From contig NC_081415.1 of the NCBI RefSeq assembly GCF_030272615.1, forward strand, positions 422,123,757 to 422,187,756: 64,000 nt of DNA. Reading direction: 5' to 3'. Below are positions 1-11,720 of the stretch, one piece after another. Every line of letters begins with the position of its first letter. The first letter of the stretch is position 1. The position numbers and the translations under genes were made by a program. The notes under the pieces are model-generated. The model did not search any database and was not told where the DNA came from. It saw only the letters and a list, made by a program, of their open reading frames with translations. The DNA comes from Cryptomeria japonica (lineage: Eukaryota > Streptophyta > Pinopsida > Cupressales > Cupressaceae).

Positions 1-329
1 GTAATTATCAGTATTCCTTCTTGGAAAAACCATCAAGGTATTGTTGTTCTTTACCATTATACCTAACATGTACATTAACCTTTTGTACCTCCCCTCTACC
101 ACCCATACATTTCCTATTCTCCTCTACCATCCAATTTTTAACTCTCGGCAGGAACATGACGCTTCGCGTCTCTTGTTTTTATAACGTAAATTGCATATGT
201 TTGAATGAGGATAAAGGGCTTCGCCAACAACCAATAAAATAGGTTTAAATATTTTTAAAATAGTTCAAACAATATAAAAGCAACTGATGGGTAGAATCAA
301 ATAACTTTTTTTAACACAAACATCACAAT
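1..329. other. AT-rich DNA, nothing recognised
   Basis: No convincing coding region, RNA gene or repeat boundary is visible here. The short open frames show no recognisable protein motif. Confidence 0.5.
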
Positions 330-715
330 TAGGGGAAGAGCATCAGTAGTTGAGCACCCTAATTTCGCGCTTCTCAAAATCTTACGTGGAAATTTCAAAT
401 CACTCCCAATTTTTTACAATAGTTTATTTGGCAAGTCCCCTTCTTATAACTAAGCTTTCGGTGCCACATTAGCATGCTTTTTTCCAAGGTGTCCAAAACA
501 GCCCCAAAAAAAAGTGGCAGCTGATGTGGCATCACCTGATTGGTTACTTTTTACAATATTAGTACATTTCCTAACAACTATTAGTACATTTCCTAACAAA
601 AATTGATATTTTATTTTTCAAACAATAGGTTTTATTTATTCAATTTTTGGAACAAAAGGTATCAACAACCCTCACAACAATTGATACATGCTCAACTACT
701 GGTGCTCTTCCCCTA
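330..715. mobile_element. MITE with about 25-bp terminal inverted repeats and TA target duplication
   Basis: The left end from 332 begins GGGGAAGAGCATCAGTAGTT and the right end up to 713 is its reverse complement with one mismatch over about 25 bp. Both ends are flanked by TA (330-331 and 714-715), as expected for a Tc1/mariner-type MITE. The 382-bp interior has no coding capacity. It contains a 19-bp direct duplication (TTAGTACATTTCCTAACAA) at about 561-600. The superfamily is inferred only from the TA duplication; a longer target duplication cannot be excluded. Confidence 0.7.
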
Positions 716-871
716 GAGGCCATTATACACATAAGATTTAAAAATAAAATTTTATGTATTTTTATTTAATATTTATTTTTTATTTTTTATTTTAAATTTG
801 TATATATTTTATAATAATTATACTTATTAATATATTAATAATTATTTTATTATACAATTAAATTATTTTTA

Positions 872-2560
872 AGTCGATAGGCTTTTAGTTGGAGAATCTC
901 GCCATGAAAGTGCAAGACATTCCGGCAACCGCCGGAATGTTTGTCGCAGGTGTTTTTCCCGGCGTGGTGACGTGTGCGTTCAGTTTTGTTTTCTGTCGCC
1001 AGTTGTCTGCTTGCGGTGGCATCCGTGCGTGCACTCATTTTTTGAAGCGACGTTGTCTTTAATGTTTTCATCCCCGACCGTGCGCACGAATGTCGACGTT
1101 CTTTATGGCCGCTTCGAACCCTAAAATGTAATTTGTTTTGTTGTTGTCGTAATTATTTTGCTCTGCAAATTTTCGGGTAACATTGGATGTAGTCGTCGAA
1201 TTAGGTTTTCTTCTGGTTGTGACTGTTTTGTTGGTCTCATTTTTGAGCTTCTCGCTGTGAATGGTTTTAGTCTGCAAGGTAAGTGTTTATTTTAAAGTTT
1301 GTTTCATTTGTAACGCATTGTTTTATAGTGTTCTTATTTTTCCCGTGGTGTGCTTGCAGGGTTCTTACTTTGTTTATGTTGTTTAACTGTTTGTGAAAAT
1401 GACTACTTTCAGTTTGCAAGGCACCTATTCACTTTTACATGTATTAGGGTTTGTGAAGGTGTTTGCTCGGTGTCTCTCGGTTATTGCTCTTTTGTCATCA
1501 AGTTAAATATCTTTGCAGTTGGTAAGTGTTGTATGTTTAATGTTCGATGTTCTGTTTGAGAAGGATTTTACTCTGCAAGGTGAGTGTTTAGTTTTAAAGT
1601 TTATTTCGTTTGTAAAGATGCTTTTTTAAAGTGTGCTTATGTATTATTATAGTGTACTTGCAGGGTTATTACTTTGTTGCTTTCACTCTGCAACGCAAGT
1701 GTTCACTCTTACAGGTATTAGGGTTTGTGAAGGTGTTACCTCTCTCTCTCTCTCGGTTATTGTTCTTTTGTCATCAAGTTAAACATCTCTGTAGTTGGAA
1801 AGTGTTGTATGTTTAATGTTCTGTGGTTTCATATCCTCGGTTTTTAGCATTATTATGTTTGTGAGCGGTTTTACTCTGCATGGTAAGTGTTTATTTGTAC
1901 AGTTTATTTCGTTTGTAAATATATTTTTTATATTGTGCTTATGTGTTTATTTCGTGTCCTTGCATGATTATTACATTGTTTGTGTTTTTCCACTTTTTAT
2001 GGATGTCAATACTTTCACTCTGCAAGGGTATTGTTCACTTTAAAAGTTATTAGAGTTTGTGAAGGTGTTTGGTATTTCTGTCTCGGTTATTGCTCTTTCG
2101 TGACCTAGTTAATAAGGTTTACGGTTGCTAAGTGTTGTATGTTTAATGTTCTTTGGTTGAATATCCTCTATTTTTGGCATTTTTCTATTTGTCGATGCTT
2201 TTAGTCTGCAAGGTAAGTGTTTATTTTTACAGTTTGTTTTGTTTGTAAAGATTTTGGACATCAATACTTTCACTCTGCAAGGCAAATGTTCTTTGTTTGG
2301 CTTCTAATTTCTCGGTCTCTATCACTTATTGTAGAGAACTTTGGTTAGAATTTTTCCTCGGTGTGAATCCTTTCAGTCTGCAAGGCAAGTGTCCTTTTTT
2401 TGGTTTCTAATTTGTTGGTCTGTGTTTTTTATTTGTGGGTCTTTCTCTGTTATTACTCTTTTCTAATCCTGTTAATTTGCAGAGTTATTGTTGTTGTTTT
2501 ATTCTTTCTGGTTGTGAATCCTTTTGCTCTGCAAGGCAAGTAGAAACTTCTTAATTTCTT
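872..2560 (+). repeat. CTCTGCAAGG repeat family, copy 1 (direct)
   Basis: A GC-richer head (about 872-1260) carries a perfect hairpin and is followed by a degenerate tandem array. The recurring core is CTCTGCAAGGTAAGTG and variants, near 1270, 1419, 1570, 1689, 1873, 2018, 2203, 2274, 2377 and 2527. They alternate with blocks such as GTGCTTGCAGGGTTCTTAC and ACAGGTATTAGGGTTTGTG. About 1340-2250 is closely similar to 35385-36250. Parts recur inverted at 3370-4600, and the head recurs at 4820-5300. There is no protein motif. The family is unknown to me and behaves like a non-coding mobile repeat. Confidence 0.7.
917..940. other. Perfect 10-bp hairpin in the repeat head
   Basis: The arms ACATTCCGGC and GCCGGAATGT are perfect reverse complements around a 4-base AACC loop. 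A decayed form occupies the same relative position in the second head copy near 5017-5042. Subterminal hairpins occur in Helitron-type elements, but no canonical CTRR end is seen beside it. Confidence 0.6.
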
Positions 2561-3369
2561 CTTTTACAAGTATGCTTCATTTATAGGTTTTCCATGTTTA
2601 ATGTTTTCATCGTTGTTGGTGGTAGGTTCTTAGTGGTGTTACGTTTTAGGGCTCTGTTTTCTTCAACTAGGTGCTTATCTATTAAAATTTAGCCTGTGGA
2701 AGGTAAGATCCTTTCCAAAGCTACGCAGCTAATCAAATGTAAAATTCGCACATTAATTACTGTACATAAATATATGTTAGCTCTGAACATGTATTGTATG
2801 TTCTTACAAAAATTTATATCTATCATTTTGTTAAAAAAGTTTGTAGATGTTATGATGCTCATAATTTGTCATTGTTTACAGAATTCGTGTTATTTTGGTG
2901 TTCAGAATTTGTCATTGTTTACAAAATTCGTGTTATTTTGGTGTGAAGATATTTTCTTAGTGCTAATACATGCGCGCGTGCACACACACACACACACACA
3001 CATATATACACACAAATGTACATATATATACACATGATGTACATATATATATATGATAGTTTTTTCTTAAAATGGTTTGTAGTGCTGATATATGTATATG
3101 TACATATACACATGTATATATATATACATGTACGTATAGGCATGTATACATCTATATATATGGACACATGTAGGCATATATATACATGTATATATATATA
3201 CACATGTGTGTATGTATATATGTATAGTTTAATCAAATCTCTATTTTAATAACTCCATTCTGAAGTCTCTAGGATTTATAGATAAAAGTCTATTTATCTT
3301 ACAGAGTAAAAGTCTTCATGTGCAGACAACACTAATCACATAAATAACGTTGTAAATTAACAACAATGG
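2561..3369. repeat. AT-rich DNA with CA and TA microsatellites and a 40-bp duplication
   Basis: A block containing TTTGTCATTGTTTACA and TTCGTGTTATTTTGGTGT is directly duplicated at about 2865-2944. A CA run at about 2980-3002 leads into TA/CATG-rich simple sequence up to 3230. No gene is seen. Confidence 0.55.
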
Positions 3370-4600
3370 AATAGAAACATTAGTAAACACTTACCTTGCA
3401 GAGTAAAATCCTTCTCAAACAGAACACAGAACATTAAACATACAACACTTACCAATTGCAAAGATATTTAACTTGATGACAAAACACCAATAATTGAGAG
3501 AGACCAACCAAACACCTTCACAAACCCTAATGCCTGTAAAAGTGAACAGGTGCCTTGTAGTCTGAAAGTAGTGACGTCCACAAATAGTTAAACAATATAA
3601 ACAAAGTAAGAACCCTGCAAGCACACCACGGAAAAACATAAGCACACTATAAAAAATGTATTACAAATGAAACAAACTTTAAAATAAACACTTAACTTGC
3701 AGACTAAAACCATTCACAGCGAGAAGCTCAGAAACGACATCAACAAAACAGTCACAGCCAGAAGAAAACCTAACTCGGCGACTAAATCCAACGTTACCAG
3801 AAAATTTGCAGAGAAAAATACTTACAACAACAATAAAACAAATTACATTTTAGAGTTTGAAGCGACCATAACAAAGTAAGAACCCTGCAAGCACACCACG
3901 GAAAAACATAAGCACGCCATAAAAAAATGCATTACAAATGGAACAAACTTTAAAATAAACATTTGCCTTGTAGAGTGAAAGTATTGACGTCCAAAATCTT
4001 TACAAACAAAACAAACTCTACAAATAAACACTTACCTTGCAGAATAAAAGCATTGAGAAACAGAACAACGCCAAAAACAGACGATAACAAAGAGTAGAAC
4101 AACACAAACAATGTAATAACCCTGCAAGGACACGAAACAAACACATAAGCACAGTATAAAAAATATATTTACAAACGAAATAAACTATACAAATAAACAC
4201 TTACCTTGCTGAGTAAAACCGTTCACAAACAAAATAATGCTAAAAATCGAGGATATGACACCATAGAACATTAAACATACAACACTTTCCACCTGCAGAG
4301 ATGTTTAACTTGATGACAAAAGAACAATAACTGAGAGAGAGAGAGAGAGAGGTAACACCTTCATAAACACTTACCTTGCAGACTAAAACATTCACGGTAA
4401 GAAGATCAAAAATGAGACCAAGAAAACAATCACAGCGAGTGGAAAAACTGAATCAATGACTATATCTAACATTACCAGATACATTTTACGGTTAACCAAC
4501 AGCCATAAACAACATTGACATTCATGCGCACGGTTGGGCATGAAAACATTAAATACAGCGTTGCTTCAGGAAATATGTGCACAAACTGACGCAAATGGGA
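3370..4600 (-). repeat. CTCTGCAAGG repeat family, two inverted copies
   Basis: This stretch reads as the reverse complement of copy 1. About 3380-3875 corresponds to 1590 down to 1095. About 3880-4560 is a second, longer inverted copy that ends with the head sequence. The inverted core CACTTACCTTGCAGAGTAAA appears repeatedly, and a GA run lies at 4334-4350. Together with copy 1 it forms a large imperfect fold-back arrangement around 2560-3370. Confidence 0.7.
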
Positions 4601-4819
4601 ACTGACTTTGTGCACATGAAAGCTTTTACTCTGCAAGATAAACAACGACTAAAAAATGATCCATATTTATAACATTAGAATAATGACATTGATGTGTAGT
4701 ATTGTGATTTTGTGACCAGCTTATTATATAAGGTAGATACCTTCACACTAATTAGATTATAGTGTTGCATGTCAGCAAACAAGTGACCATTCAATATAAA
4801 TCCAATAAAAACTTGTTAA

Positions 4820-5300
4820 CTAAGCCAATAGGCTTTTAGTGGAATCTTTCTTGCTTTGGTCTAGCTCTTTGTTCATGCATGTCAAAGTGTTTATGGATAC
4901 TGAGTAACTATAACATGCATTTGTGTTTGTTTATTGGTTTAGCTTTAGTGCTCTCATTTACTGATTATAATTTCTGCAAGAATTGTACCCTTTTTAGTGG
5001 GAGAATTCCACCGCGAATGTGTAAGATATTCTGGCAACGACCGAAATGTTTGTCCCTAGAATTCTTCCTGTCGTGGTGACTTGTGCGTTGGGTTTCTTTT
5101 TGTGTCGTGAGTTGTCCGCTTGGGGTGGCGTTAGTATGTGCGCTCATTTTTTGAAGCAATGTTGTCTTTAATGTTTTCCTCCCCGACCATGCACACGAAT
5201 GTCAATGTTGTTTATGGCCGCTACGAACCATAAAATGTATTTTGTTTTCTTGTTGTGCTAAGTATTTTGGTTTGCAAATTTTATGGTAACGTTGGATTAA
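4820..5300 (+). repeat. Second direct copy of the repeat head
   Basis: The start ATAGGCTTTTAGT matches the start of copy 1 at about 877. After an interruption of roughly 150 bp (about 4840-4990) the similarity resumes from the hairpin region to about 5300. It follows 872-1190 closely but with many substitutions. It carries the head only, without the CTCTGCAAGG array. Confidence 0.65.
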
Positions 5301-5309
5301 GTTCACACT

Positions 5310-5894
5310 CATATTTAAATATATATATACATGTGTATATATATATATATAGATATACATGTATATATATTAGATTTCCTTAAAACAGTTAGTGTTGCTT
5401 ATACATGTAAATACATGTATATATATATACGTGTATGTACATGTGTATACACATGTATACCTATATATATACACATGGATATATATATATATATATGGAA
5501 AGATCCTAAAATAAGTTAAAGTAAGCAATTATCTTGCAGAGTGAAAGCATTGACGACCAGCAACAATGTGTATACATCTATATACATGTATTTATATTAG
5601 ATTTATTAAAAGTCTTCATAGTACTTATAGATATAAATACATGTATATATATACATATATACATATATGTAAATCCATTCTGAAATTTATATACCACAAA
5701 GTTAGTAATCATTAACAAGATTACGAAAGAGCAATAACCAAGAGAGAGTAACAAGAAAGTGTACAGTTCCCTTGTAGAGTGGAAGTTTTTTAACTTTTTA
5801 TAGTTCTATTTGTTTCACAAACCCTTTAAATTGTAAAAGTGAATACTTACCTTGCAGAGTGAAAGCATTCATAGCCATACTTAAATATATATCC

Positions 5895-5943
<49 letters not shown>

Positions 5944-5952
5944 TATATATAT

Positions 5953-6012
<60 letters not shown>

Positions 6013-6204
6013 TTTTCTTAAAACAGTTAGTGTTGCTTATACATGTATATGTATACGTGTATCTACATCTATATACACATGTATATCTGTATATATACAC
6101 ATGGATATATATATGGACACATCCTAAAATAAACCAAAGTAAGCACTTGTCTTGCAGAGTGAAAGCATTGTCGGCCACAAACAATGTATATACATTTATA
6201 TACA

Positions 6205-6259
<55 letters not shown>

Positions 6260-6470
6260 ATGTATTTATATTAAAATTATTAAAAGTGTTCATAGTAGTT
6301 TTAGATATAAGTACATGCATATATATACATATATGTAAATCCATTATGAAATTTATATATCCACAAAGTCAGTAATCATTAACAAGATTATGAAAGAGCA
6401 ATAACCAAGAGAGTGTAACAAGAAAATGAACAGTTTTCTTCTAGGGTGCAAGTTTTTTTACATTTTAGAG
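5310..6470. repeat. Two tandem copies of a microsatellite-rich unit of about 560 bp
   Basis: About 5330-5800 and 5890-6460 share the same order of landmarks. These are TAAAACAGTTAGTGTTGCTT, CCTAAAATAA, CTTGCAGAGTGAAAGCATTG, GTAAATCCATT and AAAGAGCAATAACCAAGAGA. The second copy has expanded TA (about 5897-6008) and TG (6208-6257) runs. Each copy contains one inverted CTCTGCAAGG core, so it is related to the neighbouring family. Confidence 0.65.
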
Positions 6471-6785
6471 ATCTAATTCACTTAGCAAGAACACTGTAAT
6501 GCCATTCATGGTTATGCTCTATTGCAGTATACATAGATTGGCATAAATGACATTACACTATTGGATGTTATGATATGACAAACAATAAAATGTGAAACCA
6601 TGCATTTGAAAGATTCATCTATCAAATGCACATGTGCAGAAACAGAGACTTGTCATTAATTACTACTATAAGAAAGCATCACTACTTAACCCACAAAACT
6701 TTTGAACGTTAGTAATGCTACATTTGTTACATTACTTTGCAGTTTGAAAATCATTTTCTATATTATTTTTAACATTACGTGTTGT

Positions 6786-7049
6786 TCTTCAAATTTAAAG
6801 TCTTCCACCCACCATCCCAAATGCTACTGTATCTTTCACCCACCATCCCAAATGCTACTGTATGCAACATGATGTACTAAAAGAAAATGTCATGGAGTGC
6901 TTTTTTGACAATTATTTCTTTTGTAGGCTGTATTGTTCCCAACCAAAAGTATTTATTGCAGCCATGAAATTCTTATTATCCACCCTCCATCGCCCATGCT
7001 ACCAACACCAGCATCTTACATAGTCTTTTGTTGAAATGCATCTGATTTA
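6786..7049 (+). repeat. Left arm of the inverted repeat bracketing the Helitron-like element
   Basis: This segment is the imperfect reverse complement of 37320-37553. Shared landmarks in order are CCACCCACCA, CATGATGTACT, AAAGAAAATGTCATG, TTGTAGGCT, ATTGTTCCCAACCAAA, ATCCACCCTCCATC and TTTTGTTGAAATGCAT. The left arm has an internal duplication of a piece of about 30 bp containing CACCCACCATCCCAAATGCT. The arms lie about 30.3 kb apart, or about 12 kb when the LTR element is discounted. They may be element ends or two copies of a separate repeat. Confidence 0.6.
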
Positions 7050-7278
7050 TGCCATGTCAAACTTGCATCATTAGTAGATTTACATAAGTTAAAGTCTTTA
7101 ACCAATTATTACAAGTTTTTATAATCAGTCAATAGAAAATTTGTTAGGATTTACAAAAAAAAATGATATGCTTTAAGATAAGCTCTCTTATTATTTTATG
7201 TTCACTTTTTTTAGTAATGCATTTTCATTATGTCATTCCAACAAAAAACAACCACACTAACACAATCAAATTTCAACA

Positions 7279-7578
7279 ATGGATAGAAGATTGAAAGAAA
7301 CAAAGGACATTAACAATGTCATTGAAAGGATGTTGCAAGAGAGCAACAAGTTAAAGAGCAACCTCAGAAAGATAATTCAGCACTACGAATATAAATTACC
7401 CAACCAATCAACAGAAAACCTCTCTACATCTTGTAGTGTTGTAACAACCATACATAGTATCGAATTAGTGCCTCTACCAATACCAAGTGCTAAACAATTA
7501 ATTGATCCAACAGTTATTTTCACATCGGGAGACAGAGTATTTAAATGGAGTGATAACGAGCTTGGATGGGTTGCTTGA
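7279..7578 (+). CDS. Small hypothetical ORF upstream of the RPA-like gene (99 aa)
   Basis: An ATG-initiated frame of 99 residues begins MDRRLKETKDINNVIERML and has a charged, helix-prone N-terminal third (about residues 1-35). No domain is recognised. It lies on the same strand as the RPA-like and Rep-helicase genes, between the left inverted-repeat arm and the RPA-like gene. It could be an accessory ORF or an exon of the Helitron-like element. It is short, in AT-rich DNA, and may be chance. Confidence 0.3.
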   Translation: MDRRLKETKDINNVIERMLQESNKLKSNLRKIIQHYEYKLPNQSTENLSTSCSVVTTIHSIELVPLPIPSAKQLIDPTVIFTSGDRVFKWSDNELGWVA

Positions 7579-8524
7579 GTAGATCCTCTGTTTCTGTAAT
7601 TATTGAGTCTTTGAAAAGCTACATTCATATTTTGATTAACATTCGAAACAAACAAATGCATCTCATATTTTGAATGGTCTTAGATGAGATGAAGTCATAT
7701 TTTGCTAACATGTTCTCAAATATGTAAATCATAAAGTGATACTTTAGGTTTTTTAAGCTTGTCAGCATATGACCAATTGTCCTTTTGAATACACGTTTCA
7801 ATCACATTATGATCAGTTCATTACCATTTCAAACAAAATCTTAAACTCTATCATCATTAGTCTATGGTGAGTTGATTTTGTTGTTCTTATGCATATATGC
7901 CTTTGATCAGTTTAACTCGTGTTGTGATTGTATTCTGATATAAGAAATACAATTCATCATGCTTGTAATTTACTTTTAACTGTCAAAATCATAAAAAAAA
8001 ATTCCACCTTAGTGTAGCTATAATTTCTCCATCTTCAATACGCTTACTTCACCACTTACCTAAACTTTCCCAAACTGAATAACTACTAAATAACACAATA
8101 CAGAAAAAGAAGTACAATCCTCAATTTGAATTAACAACAGTTTTTCTATTTAGTAGGATTTTGTTGCATATTTACCAACCACAATGAATTAGTCTACCCA
8201 TTATGGCATTCAATCTATTCTAACATAATATTTTAAACGTCATAATAGGAACTCAATCAACTTTATTCTGCAAATCAATATACCAGTCAAGGCGACGTGA
8301 AATTTATTATCAGATTAAATCTAAAAGGATTTTGAAACTAACAAACAGGTAATTACAATATCCTTGCATGACATTCTGTTTATTTCATACAAGCTATACA
8401 ATATTCAAATCTTCCAATAAATAAAACTTTTAGGATTAAATAAATTAACTTTATGTCATAACATGAATTGGCATGTACGCTAAGTTGTGAGATTTGTCTC
8501 AAACCAAAAAGGTTTATATCCACA
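7579..8524. other. AT-rich spacer, no gene seen
   Basis: No recognisable protein motif, RNA gene or repeat is visible between the small ORF and the RPA-like gene. The promoter of the latter would lie here, but no convincing TATA element can be assigned. Confidence 0.5.
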
Positions 8525-10517
8525 ATGGCATCTCCAGCAACCACCTCTGAACCAATAGAGCACTCCACAATTGACAGTTTGGTAAGCTAAATTATCAAAC
8601 CTTTTCAAAATACGAAGCTTTTATGTTCTTTTTTTGACAATACATCTCTCTTTTACATACCATCCTTTTCATTACCACGTGCACCCTTTTTTATAGCATA
8701 GTCCAAAAGTAGATGAATACTCTATAGATAACATAGCTTGATTACATACTCTACTAACACATGCTTTACATTAACAAGTAAGCACATGTATGACTTGCTT
8801 AGCGTTAAAATTAAATCTTGTATATTCATATTATTTTTTGTAGGAAAATACCCAAGAGTATGCCCCTACCCCTTTTGCAATTCAATCTATCAATAGTGGG
8901 GATGAACTTCCTTCAACATTGCTACAAGTTTTGTCATTTCAGAAAATGCAGAACAACACAGATGATACTGACAGACATAAATTAGTGTTATCTGATGGCA
9001 CATACATGCAGTTAGCAATCTTGCCTTCTAAATATATTATTCTAATAGATTCAAATATTCTAAAAATAGGCACAATAGTTCAGTTATCAAGTTATACATG
9101 CAGATACATATGGAACACGAGGTAGGAAACAAACTATGGTTATTAAATACGATATGTTTCATCTCTATTTAATTTTTTTTCAAGTATAATTGAGAGTATT
9201 TTAAAAAGAAGTCTTTTCTTTTCACAAGACTATTGTAATACTTAGTCTGCAAGTAAAACAAAGTGATTGTCCGTTCTTTGGTAATCCAGTATACCTGTTC
9301 AAAGAAAAACAACCAGAAATAATGTCTAAGGACACACCATCAACATCTAAACGATCTCTTCAGTTTTCTACTGAATTGCCATCCCCGCAAACGACGACTT
9401 CTGAAAATATTATTTCAAAGGGATCCATTAAGGAAGCGAACACAAGGTACAACAAACTAAACAATCATTTAGAAATCATCTCATCTGATACATCCATACT
9501 AAAACGTTGCACCAATGAAGAACAAGCAGATCAACAACGTTCTCCTTTCATGCCCATTAGTGAATTGTTTCATCTAACCAATAACACGTTGGTTGACATA
9601 ATTGGTCTTGTTTTATACGTTGGAGATATAATACACAGGAAAGATGACAGTCAAACACAGAAGTGAGTTGTCAAAATTAATGATCTGTCTGGACCAACAA
9701 TTGACATCAACCTATGGGGTCCAATGGCAGAACAAAGAGGCCTAGAATTGAAAAACATGTTGACCAATGATAGTGTGGTTATCCTTGCTTTATGTTATGC
9801 TCGTGTTGGCTATTTCAATGGAAAGCTTATAAACATAATAGCTACCACCACATTACATATCAACCCACCTTTTCCAGAGGCAGAACCTCTAACATTAAGA
9901 GGAAAGGACCCTTTGTTTGTTGCACCCTTTATTCTAGAAACTATCCACATAGATGGGAAATATAGTAGAATGACTATTTCTTCAATCCGTGAGAGGATGA
10001 GTATCAAACCAGAAATAATTCAGACTACTTTGTTGGTTGTTCTACATTTTGTAAACGTAATTGATAAAAGTTTCTATTACGCAGCTTGTCCACTAATAGT
10101 CAATGGAAGGCCTTGCAAAAAAAATGTACACAACAAGCTGATGATTCTTGGTTCTACCCTAGATGTGAAATGATTATGCAAAACTGCAACTATAGTTACC
10201 TCTTGCCAGTAAAGTTACAAGATGCCACAGGTACTCTTTAGGGCACTGCATTTGATGACATTGGCATTCACTTGCTACGCAAAACTACAAAAGAGCTTTG
10301 TGCACTGGAAAATGATGCAACAACAACAGAAACACCTTTCTTAGTGATTAAAAGGCTTCTATCACATCACTATTCATTCAAACTCCTGGTGTCCACTAAC
10401 AAATACAATTCTGAATCAAAGATAAAAGTCACAATCAATAAAGTCTCTCCTGTCGACTTCAAAGCTTAGTGTGATGCACTGCTTGCAGAAATTGGTCGCC
10501 TAAGTACACAGGCTTAA
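8525..10517 (+). pseudogene. RPA70-like single-strand DNA-binding protein of the Helitron-like element (decayed)
   Basis: This relates to the large subunit of replication protein A, which binds single-stranded DNA. Exon 1 (8525-8581) starts at an ATG and ends at a GTAAGC donor. Exon 2 (8844-9121) follows a TTTTTTGTAG acceptor in the same phase. It carries an RPA1N-like OB fold with LQVLSFQKM, LVLSDGTYMQ and IGTIVQLSSYTC. The third part (about 9290-10517) carries an OB fold with VDIIGLVLYVG and NLWG, then INPPFPEAEPL. It ends in a C-terminal RPA1C fold with a zinc ribbon (CPL, GRPC, PRC, QNC) and LQDATG. Damage includes a TGA at 9664-9666, a frameshift near 10145, a TAG where Trp is expected (before GTAFDD) and a TAG at 10467-10469. 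The acceptor of the third exon does not keep frame, so that junction is uncertain. RPA-like genes are known cargo of plant Helitrons. Confidence 0.8.
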
Positions 10518-11050
10518 AATTATAAAGGATCTTTCCTGATTATAAACTTTCAGTTTATAATACAATTATTACATTAGATAATTTACATATTTAATAGTTT
10601 TACAAATACAAACAATTACCTTTTATGAACACATGGCTGCTTCTATTATTATCTATATGTACATTTCTTACATCTATTTCTTATCTCTTTGAAATTATTT
10701 CCTCCTTACATAAGTTTTTTTCATTCATGCTTATTACTTTTAAATGTACTATGGTAATAAGATTCAATCAATAAATAGATATGTTTATATGTTTATGCAC
10801 ATCTAAATATACAACCAATACTGGTTAATTGCCTTGCAGAATTAAATTGCTTTCCTTGAGATTCTTCTTAGTCTCTGCAATCGCAACATTCTTTCCAATA
10901 TGTCTTGTACCTTCAATCCTCTTTCTATACTTTTCTAATGGACAGGGACTACCTTATTTGCAGAAAATTTATACACATATGCACATATATCTTCTTCTTC
11001 TTTTTCATATCTATTTGTATAACTATACAACACCAGAATTATTCATAGTT
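10518..11050. other. AT-rich spacer, no gene seen
   Basis: Low-complexity AT-rich DNA after the RPA-like gene, with no recognised feature. Confidence 0.5.
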
Positions 11051-11177
11051 ATACAATTCTGTAGATATACATGTGTACTTATATATGTGCATATCTATAT
11101 ATACAAATTTTCATATATTTGATTAATATGTATATATACATGTGTATATATATACATACATCTGTATGTATCAAAGA

Positions 11178-11262
<85 letters not shown>

Positions 11263-11720
11263 TATAATTATTCATAGTTTCAGTCTTTTTGATATATACA
11301 TGTGTAGTTATATATGTGCATATGTTTGTATAAAGAACTTCGAATATTTAATTGATATGTATATATACATGTGTATATGTATACATACATCTGTATGTAT
11401 CAGAAATTACTGTATCTGTGCATACCTATATTAGAATAATGCTTTTAAAAAAGTAAGTGACTAACAACAACAAAGAATTATACACACGCACACACACACA
11501 CATATACTATAATTACTCATAGTTTTAGTTTTTTTGATATATATATGTGTAGTTATATATGTGCATATGTTTGTATACAGGACTTCAAATATTTAATTGA
11601 TATGTATATATACATGTGTATATGTATACATACATCTGTATGTATCAGAAATTACTATATCTGTGCATGCCTATATTAGAATAATGCTTTTGAAAAAGCA
11701 AGTCACTAACAACAAGAAGT
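11050..11720. repeat. Three tandem copies of a unit of about 230 bp with embedded CA runs
   Basis: Copies start near 11060, 11285 and 11525. Each shares ACATGTGTA, TATATGTGCATAT, ATTGATATGTATATATACAT, ACATACATCTGTATGTATCA and, except for the first, CTGTGCATRCCTATATTAGA. The first copy has an expanded CA run (11181-11247). The second has a short run near 11485. There is no coding potential. Confidence 0.65.

Noticed and set aside
2919-3236. Cys/Tyr/Ile-rich open frames around the CA/TA microsatellites (also 5331-6375 and 11071-11277)
   Set aside because: These are translations of simple repeats, with no domain and no splice or start context.
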